From Oscillibacter valericigenes Sjm18-20 (GTDB lineage: Bacteria; Bacillota; Clostridia; Oscillospirales; Oscillospiraceae), in assembly GCA_000283575.1 (NCBI GenBank), contig AP012044.1, forward strand, positions 1,364,001 through 1,428,000: a stretch of 64,000 bases of DNA, given 5' to 3'. Made by a program: the position numbers and the translations under genes. A model generated the notes under the pieces. It saw only the letters and a program-made list of their open reading frames with translations. It was not told where the DNA came from and ran no database searches. Positions within the stretch are counted from its first letter, which is position 1, and the number at the start of each line of letters is the position of its first letter. This document shows positions 58,474 through 64,000 of this stretch, one piece after another.

Positions 58474-60249
58474 ATGAAGAAGCAATCAGATCTGCAAAGG
58501 CTGATGGGCTATGCAGGCGGCTACAAAATACTGACGGTTTCCTCATGGATACTTTCGGCTGTCAGCGCGTTCATGGCGCTTTTGCCGTTTGTATTCATCT
58601 GGAGAATAATTAAGGAGGTGCCGGACGTTGCACCCAACTACGGCGAGGCAGCCGACTTTGGACATAACGGGTGGATGGCGGTGCTGTTCGCCGTGCTGTC
58701 TATGTTTATTTATCTGTGCGCCTTGCTGTGCTCTCATCTGGCGGCATTCCGGGTGCAGGCGAATATCCGCAGCAAAGCACTGCACCATATTGTGACACTG
58801 CCTATGGGCTTTATGGACGACGTAGGCAGCGGCAAGCTCCGCAAGACGGTGGATGAGTGCTCCGCCTCGACGGAAACATACCTTGCACATCAGCTTCCCG
58901 ATCAGGCGGGCGCATACGCAACGCCCGTTGGCCTGCTCATCATGCTGCTGGCCTTCGACTGGCGGCTGGGGCTGCTGAGCCTTATTCCGGTGGCACTGGC
59001 CTTTGCTTTAATGAGCACCATGACGGGAAAACGCATGGAAGAAAAGATGAGGCAGTATCAGAACTCTCTCGACCGCATGAGCAACGAAGCAGTAGAGTAT
59101 GTGCGCGGCATTCCCGTTGTCAAGACCTTCGGACAATCTGTTTTCTCTTTCAAACGCTTTAAGACCGCCATCGACGATTACGAGAAATGGGTCATGTCTT
59201 ATACAAAAGACCTTCGCACGCCCATGATGTTCTATACGACCGCCATCAATGCAGTGTTCGCCGTCCTCATCGCGGCTGCAATGTTCTTCACAGCTGACGG
59301 CGTGACCAACGCTTTTTTGCTGAACCTGATGTTCTACATCATCATCACGCCGGTCATCACTGTGACGCTCAATAAGATCATGTATTCCAGCGAAAACAAG
59401 ATGATCGTGGCCGACGCAATGGAGCGCATCGATGCTGTCTTTGCGATGGAGCCGCTGCCTGAATCAAGGGAGCCGCTGCGCCCAAAGAACAACTCCGTAA
59501 CACTTGACGATGTGACTTTCAAATACAAGGACTCGACCGAAAATGCGCTGGAGCATATTGATTTGAAAGTGGCTCCCGGCGAGCACATCGCCCTCGTGGG
59601 CGCTTCCGGCGGCGGCAAGACAACGCTTGCCAGTCTCATCGCCCGGTTTTGGGATGCAACGAGCGGAGAGGTGAAAATCGGCGGCGTGAATGTGAAGAAT
59701 ATAGCCAAACGGGAGCTGATGGAGACGGTATCCTTTGTCTTTCAGGATTCCAAGCTCTTGAAAACCTCCATTTTTGAAAACGTTCGCATGGCGAAGCCGG
59801 ACGCAGAGCGCAAGGATGTTCTGAAAGCGCTGCACGACGCACAGTGCGATGACATCATTGAAAAGCTTCCCGATGGCATTGATACTGTGGTGGGAGCAAA
59901 GGGCGTGTATCTCTCAGGCGGAGAGCAACAGCGCATATCCATCGCCCGCGTCATGTTGAAAAACTCCCCGATCCTCATTCTGGACGAGGCCACGGCTTTT
60001 GCCGACCCGGACAACGAGGTAAAGGTACAGGCGGCGTTTTCAGAACTATCAAAGGGCAAGACTGTTATTATGATCGCCCACCGGCTTTCTACAGTGACGG
60101 GCTGCGACCGCATCTGTGTTTTGGAAAATGGACGACTGGAAGAAAGTGGAACGCACACAGAGTTGACCGGGCAGAGTGGGATCTATGCGCATATGTGGTC
60201 GGAATACGGTAAAGCCGTCAAATGGAAGGTAGGTGTTGGGAATGCGTAA
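58474..60249 (+). CDS. ABC transporter, fused membrane and ATPase domains (I)
   Basis: A 591-residue half-transporter with six membrane segments in the N-terminal ~320 residues. Walker A is GASGGGKTT (about residues 372-380), signature YLSGGEQQRISIARV, Walker B ILILDEATAFAD, and a switch His in IAHRLS. It overlaps its partner by 17 bases and is preceded by a DtxR-type box. Iron-regulated pairs like this (IrtAB/YbtPQ type) often import siderophores despite their exporter fold; that role is possible here. Confidence 0.88.
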   Translation: MKKQSDLQRLMGYAGGYKILTVSSWILSAVSAFMALLPFVFIWRIIKEVPDVAPNYGEAADFGHNGWMAVLFAVLSMFIYLCALLCSHLAAFRVQANIRSKALHHIVTLPMGFMDDVGSGKLRKTVDECSASTETYLAHQLPDQAGAYATPVGLLIMLLAFDWRLGLLSLIPVALAFALMSTMTGKRMEEKMRQYQNSLDRMSNEAVEYVRGIPVVKTFGQSVFSFKRFKTAIDDYEKWVMSYTKDLRTPMMFYTTAINAVFAVLIAAAMFFTADGVTNAFLLNLMFYIIITPVITVTLNKIMYSSENKMIVADAMERIDAVFAMEPLPESREPLRPKNNSVTLDDVTFKYKDSTENALEHIDLKVAPGEHIALVGASGGGKTTLASLIARFWDATSGEVKIGGVNVKNIAKRELMETVSFVFQDSKLLKTSIFENVRMAKPDAERKDVLKALHDAQCDDIIEKLPDGIDTVVGAKGVYLSGGEQQRISIARVMLKNSPILILDEATAFADPDNEVKVQAAFSELSKGKTVIMIAHRLSTVTGCDRICVLENGRLEESGTHTELTGQSGIYAHMWSEYGKAVKWKVGVGNA

Positions 60250-61972
60250 ATACTTACAGCACAAATTTGCACTCTCCGAGAAGGGCGCAAAGGATATGAT
60301 CAAGGCGTTTGTGTCCTGCACATTCTCTTATATCGTTTTGATGCTCCCGGTGAGCTTGCTGTACTTTCTTGTAGGCGACCTGATAAACGGGGCCAATGTC
60401 AGCGGGCGGCTGGTATTTTACATCATCGGTATCATTATCTGCCTTAGTCTGATCATGCTGACCACTTATATTCAGTATAACGCCACCTTCTTTGCCACAT
60501 ACGAGGAAAGCGGTGTGCGTCGGATCGCTCTTGCCGAGAAGTTGCGGAAGCTGCCGCTCTCCTTCTTCGGGAAGAAAGATCTCGCGGATCTTACCAGTAC
60601 CATCATGGCGAACTGTGCGATAATGGAAACCGCATCTTCACACTGGATACCCGAGCTTGTCGGCTCCATTGTGTCCACCCTCCTCATTGCCATCAGCCTG
60701 TTCTTCTTCGACTGGCGTATGGCGATTGCCGCACTGTGGGTGCTGCCGGTATCCTTTGCGGTGGTGCTAACCTCTGCTAAATTTGTAAACCGCAAGCAGG
60801 AAAAGCAGGACAAGGCAAAGATGGACTTTGCCGACGGCATTCAGGAGTGCCTTGAATCGGTGCGTGATCTGAAAGCCAACAACGCCGAGGAGAGATACAT
60901 GGTTGGTCTCGACGCGAAGATTAAGGCGGTGGAAAAGCGCACCATCATCACGGAACTGAACAACGCCATATTTAATGGCTCTGCCCGCATGATCCTCAAG
61001 CTCGGCATTGCGACAACGGCGCTGGTGGGCGGTACACTCTTGGCAAGCGGCAGTCTTGATGTTTTAACCTTTTTCATGTTCCTGTTGGTTGTCTCGCGTA
61101 TCTACGACCCCATGACGACCACGCTGGACAATCTCAGCGGCATTGTGGCACTGAACATTCCCTGCGGACGCATGAATGAGATCATGGAGCATTTGATTCA
61201 GGAAGGCGTGGAGCGCCTTTCCAACGATGGCTGCGATATCGTTTTCGAACATGTTGGTTTTGCCTATCATGAGAATGAACAGGTGCTCTCAGACGTTTCA
61301 TTTACGGCCAAGCAGGGCGAGGTTACGGCGTTGATCGGTCCCTCCGGCGGCGGAAAGACCACGGTATCCCGTCTTGCCTCCCGGTTCTGGGATGCCGTGG
61401 GCGGAAGTATCACGGTCGGCGGCATGGACGTGTCGAAGGTTGACCCGGAAACGCTGATGAGGCTCTATTCTATCGTGTTTCAGGACGTTACCCTGTTCAA
61501 TAACTCTATCCGGGAGAATATCCGCATCGGGCGCAAGGATGCCACCGACGCAGAGGTGCTTGCTGCCGCCAAGCTCGCCCACTGTGACGAGTTCACGGAT
61601 AAACTGTCGGAAGGTTATGATACGCTCATTGGTGAAAACGGCTCGGAGCTTTCCGGCGGCGAACGCCAGCGCATCTCCATTGCCCGCGCCTTTTTGAAGA
61701 ATGCGCCCATCATACTGCTGGATGAGGCCACAGCCAGCTTGGATGTAGACAACGAAACGCTTATTCAGGAGTCACTTTCCAAGCTGATTGCCAACAAAAC
61801 GGTGCTCATCATTGCCCACCGGATGCGTACTGTTTCCGGCGCGGACAAAATCGTGGTGCTGAAGGACGGTGTGGTTGCCGAACAGGGCGTGCCAGCCAAA
61901 CTTTCCAAAACAGGCGGCATCTACGCACACATGGCGGAGCTGCAGCAGCACTCCGATGGGTGGAAAATGTAA
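60233..61972 (+). CDS. ABC transporter, fused membrane and ATPase domains (II)
   Basis: A 579-residue partner with six membrane segments, Walker A GPSGGGKTT, signature ELSGGERQRISIARAF, Walker B IILLDEATASLD and IAHRMR. It overlaps the first gene, so the two probably form a heterodimer. Both signature and Walker motifs look intact, so neither ATPase site appears degenerate. Control by DtxR II is inferred from the box at 58430. Confidence 0.88.
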   Translation: MLGMRKYLQHKFALSEKGAKDMIKAFVSCTFSYIVLMLPVSLLYFLVGDLINGANVSGRLVFYIIGIIICLSLIMLTTYIQYNATFFATYEESGVRRIALAEKLRKLPLSFFGKKDLADLTSTIMANCAIMETASSHWIPELVGSIVSTLLIAISLFFFDWRMAIAALWVLPVSFAVVLTSAKFVNRKQEKQDKAKMDFADGIQECLESVRDLKANNAEERYMVGLDAKIKAVEKRTIITELNNAIFNGSARMILKLGIATTALVGGTLLASGSLDVLTFFMFLLVVSRIYDPMTTTLDNLSGIVALNIPCGRMNEIMEHLIQEGVERLSNDGCDIVFEHVGFAYHENEQVLSDVSFTAKQGEVTALIGPSGGGKTTVSRLASRFWDAVGGSITVGGMDVSKVDPETLMRLYSIVFQDVTLFNNSIRENIRIGRKDATDAEVLAAAKLAHCDEFTDKLSEGYDTLIGENGSELSGGERQRISIARAFLKNAPIILLDEATASLDVDNETLIQESLSKLIANKTVLIIAHRMRTVSGADKIVVLKDGVVAEQGVPAKLSKTGGIYAHMAELQQHSDGWKM

Positions 61973-62071
61973 TCAATACAAAATCGCAGATTAATGCAAG
62001 GTGTAGCGCCCATATACAAATTGATATTTATAGGCAAATCATTAGCCAATAAATAGACGGAGGAACTATTC

Positions 62072-63451
62072 ATGCAAGCAAAACAAAACACACGCGCGAT
62101 ACTTCTCACGGGCAACCCGTGGAAGGTTATGCTCTCCTTGAGTCTGCCGGCCATCATCGGCATGGTGGTCATCGGGCTTTACAACTTCATGGATGCCGTT
62201 TTCGTCGGTAACATAGTTGGCTCTGTCGCCATGACGGCGGTAAAGGTCTCATATCCGTTTACACTCCTTAACAGCGGCGTTTCAACACTTCTTGGCGTTG
62301 GCTCGGCATCGGTGCTTTCCCGTGCCATCGGGAAAAACGACCAAAACACGATTGACCATATTATGGGCAATTTAATAATGGGGATAATCGTGCTATCCCT
62401 CATCATTACAACGGGCGGGCTGATCTTCACAAAACAGCTTCTTTCCCTCACAGCGGCGGACGAAGAATGCATGGAGCTGGCCGTCCGTTATCTGCGCATC
62501 ATCTTTATAGGCTCTCTGTTCGTCAACTTCGCACAGGCGGCCAACATGGTCATGCGCGGCGAGGGCATTCTGAAAAAAGCAATGTTTTTTATGGGCATTG
62601 GCGCGGTGATGAACATCATACTTGACCCTATCTTCCTTGTCACTACCCGCAGCGTGGAGGGTGCGGCTTATGCCACGGTGATCGCTCAAATTACGCAGGC
62701 CGTCATCACCCTCTGGTATTTCCTCAAAAAGAGCAAAAATGTACGGGTCTATAAGATTTGCTTTGACGGCGCTATCATGCCGGAGGTGCTGGGCGTAGGC
62801 GTTTCCGCTATGCTGATGCAGGTCATGCAAATGGTTCAGCAGACCATTATGTACCGTGTGGCGCAGGATTGGGGCGGCGGAGACTGGCAGACCGTTCTGG
62901 CCGCAGCACTGAGTTTGCAGGCATTTGCATTTATTCCGCTCTGGGGCATCAGTCAGGGCTTCCAGCCTGCCGCCGGCACCAATTACGGTGCCAGGGCGTA
63001 TGACAGAGTGCGAAAATTCATGGCAGTGTTCTGCATCAGTGCCACAGTGCTGGCTCTCATCTTCTATATTCCCGTCATGTCCGCGCCAAAATTCATGCTA
63101 GGGATGTTTATTTCGGATAACCCGGCGGCAGTGGAAATGGGCGCGCCAATGCTTCGCCTGTTCTTTTCCACCTACATCACGCTTGGCATCATGATTATGT
63201 CCATTACACTCTTTCAGGCGCTTGGTAAGGCGAAGAATGCCGCAGTATTGACGCTGCTTCGCCAGATTGTGTTTTTCATCCCACTGGCTTACCTGCTGCC
63301 TCGCGTCGGTTCTCTGGGCGTGACTGGATTATTTCTTGCGCCCGTCGTCACTGATCTGGGCGTGTTGGTGCTGTCGTTTGTTATGGTATTCGCAGTCTTC
63401 CGCAAAATGCCAAGGGGCGACTTGCCCAGAATGCAGACACGCTGCTTGTGA
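62072..63451 (+). CDS. MATE-family efflux protein
   Basis: A 459-residue protein with about twelve membrane segments in two halves. It opens LLTGNPWKVMLSLSLPAIIGMVVIGLYNFMDAVFVG, the standard MATE start, with the second-half repeat VLGVGVSAMLMQVMQMVQQT. It follows the ABC pair by about 100 bases and may be in the same transcript. The substrate is unknown; a siderophore or drug is possible. Confidence 0.9.
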   Translation: MQAKQNTRAILLTGNPWKVMLSLSLPAIIGMVVIGLYNFMDAVFVGNIVGSVAMTAVKVSYPFTLLNSGVSTLLGVGSASVLSRAIGKNDQNTIDHIMGNLIMGIIVLSLIITTGGLIFTKQLLSLTAADEECMELAVRYLRIIFIGSLFVNFAQAANMVMRGEGILKKAMFFMGIGAVMNIILDPIFLVTTRSVEGAAYATVIAQITQAVITLWYFLKKSKNVRVYKICFDGAIMPEVLGVGVSAMLMQVMQMVQQTIMYRVAQDWGGGDWQTVLAAALSLQAFAFIPLWGISQGFQPAAGTNYGARAYDRVRKFMAVFCISATVLALIFYIPVMSAPKFMLGMFISDNPAAVEMGAPMLRLFFSTYITLGIMIMSITLFQALGKAKNAAVLTLLRQIVFFIPLAYLLPRVGSLGVTGLFLAPVVTDLGVLVLSFVMVFAVFRKMPRGDLPRMQTRCL

Positions 63452-63643
63452 AATGACCAGTATGTCTTGTCAACAAGTATATGCGCAGTTCCAATACCAA
63501 TCCTGATATTGAAGTGGATTTTAGCAGTTTTCCTATTATATTTGAATACACATAATCATCAAGACTTCAACAAATTTGAAATAGAAATTAAAGTGATAAC
63601 CGATTTTTTTGGGGGGTCGGCAATTTCTAAATATCAACATTAA

Positions 63644-63685
63644 GCCGCCAGACTGTCCCGAGTGGTCAGTCTGGCGGCGTTCCTT
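63644..63685 (+). terminator. Terminator after the MATE gene
   Basis: GCCGCCAGACTG (63644-63655) pairs with CAGTCTGGCGGC (63667-63678), followed by GTTCCTTTT. Bases 63452-63643 show no gene. Confidence 0.75.
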
Positions 63686-63909
63686 TTGTAAGAATCTGTT
63701 GATTGATGTGTGCAAAAAAATGTGAAGGAGGAATGTGTAAGTGACATTGAATTGCTACAGAGATTTGGAGAGAATAATGTCGGAATTCAAGGCACGTGGA
63801 GGTCGTTTGCTTACTGGAACGTGGCAAAAGCATTGAAAAATAGAGGGAGTGGGGAAGAGTTTGATATGAATTACTGAGAACGTTGAACTAGTCGTGAAGC
63901 TAGATAGAC

Positions 63910-64000
63910 GGTAAAACCCAGTATGGCAAGCTTTCAGGTGGTCAGCGACGCAGAGTGGATATTGCCCGAGCACTGTTACAAAAGCCGCAGATTCTATTCC
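63910..64000 (+). pseudogene. Fragment of an ABC transporter ATPase at the window edge
   Basis: The last frame reads KTQYGKLSGGQRRRVDIARA then LLQKPQILF, the signature motif and Walker B approach of an ABC ATPase. Upstream (about 63770-63910) stops break every frame and no Walker A is seen. It is either a decayed gene or frameshifted; the rest lies beyond base 64000. Confidence 0.55.

Noticed and set aside
1-64000. tRNA, rRNA and integrase genes marking the ICE ends
   Set aside because: None was recognised by eye. The right end of the element could not be placed because no att repeat was found near 25569-26029.

Overview
The window looks like an anaerobic, spore-former-type Bacillota genome (class Clostridia, probably a gut member). 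Reasons: Tn1549/CTn5-like conjugation genes, a Spo0A-C-like small protein inside the element, strong AGGAGG ribosome-binding sites, ferredoxin-type and oxygen-sensitive Fe-S proteins, and Zur/Fur and DtxR metal regulons. The species cannot be fixed from this window. No rRNA, tRNA or CRISPR array was seen.

Bases 1-25568 are most of an integrative conjugative element read left to right: the end of a giant SNF2 helicase, DUF3848/3849 and Toprim proteins, a candidate oriT, MobC, a MobP-type relaxase, PcfB, a frameshifted membrane protein, a sortase, a cargo ATPase, a stalk-domain secreted protein, a 1638-residue SpaA/Cna-B adhesin, VirD4, Maff2, a TrbL-like channel, PrgI, VirB4, an XRE repressor with divergent operators, and an NlpC/P60 hydrolase. 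An IS30 element with a 14-bp target duplication and an AT-rich antisense gene split the channel operon between the TrbL-like gene and prgI. The integrase and both ends are outside the window or unrecognised. Bases 25569-26030 hold remnants, including the tail of an M23 peptidase.

Bases 26083-31155 (minus strand) are a compact Fe-S/molybdenum-type assembly cluster: two NifX-like proteins, an Mrp/NBP35 ATPase, a metallo-beta-lactamase-fold protein, two MinD ATPases carrying eight-Cys ferredoxin inserts, a flavin reductase and a truncated NifU. It resembles the orange-protein (ORP) clusters of Desulfovibrio. A DUF134 regulator, a broken peptide deformylase and a ferredoxin follow. Then come an IS110-family element with a possible bridge-RNA leader and a decayed LuxR/MalT-type regulator.

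Bases 35475-46703 are a zinc-limitation island: three COG0523 (CobW) GTPases, a fourth GTPase-like domain fused to a YcgR-type permease, a YcgQ partner, zinc-ligand-poor L28 and L33 ribosomal paralogues, two Fur-family regulators, ZnuABC and two paralogous double zinc ribbons. Palindromes built from TGCAAAT/ATTYGCA or TTGCAA half-sites sit before most transcription units. Bases 47559-50760 are a molybdate/tungstate ABC transporter with a DUF364 protein. A palindromic CATATG-centred motif recurs before the NifU operon, near the ferredoxin/IS110 region and before the mod operon. This suggests shared control of Fe-S/Mo assembly and Mo/W uptake.

Bases 51233-64000 carry a flavodoxin and an AraC regulator, then a MarR-DtxR-cation-diffusion-facilitator operon with AGGTACCT operators. 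A decayed hydrolase, a methyltransferase and a condensation-like protein follow. After these come a second DtxR regulator with a run of GGTTAG-N6-CTAACC boxes, a truncated feoA, a heterodimeric ABC exporter pair under the same type of box, a MATE pump and the broken start of another ABC ATPase. Metal homeostasis (Zn, Mo/W, Fe/Mn) is the theme of the non-ICE half. Many pseudogenes and single-base frameshifts lie between the intact operons.
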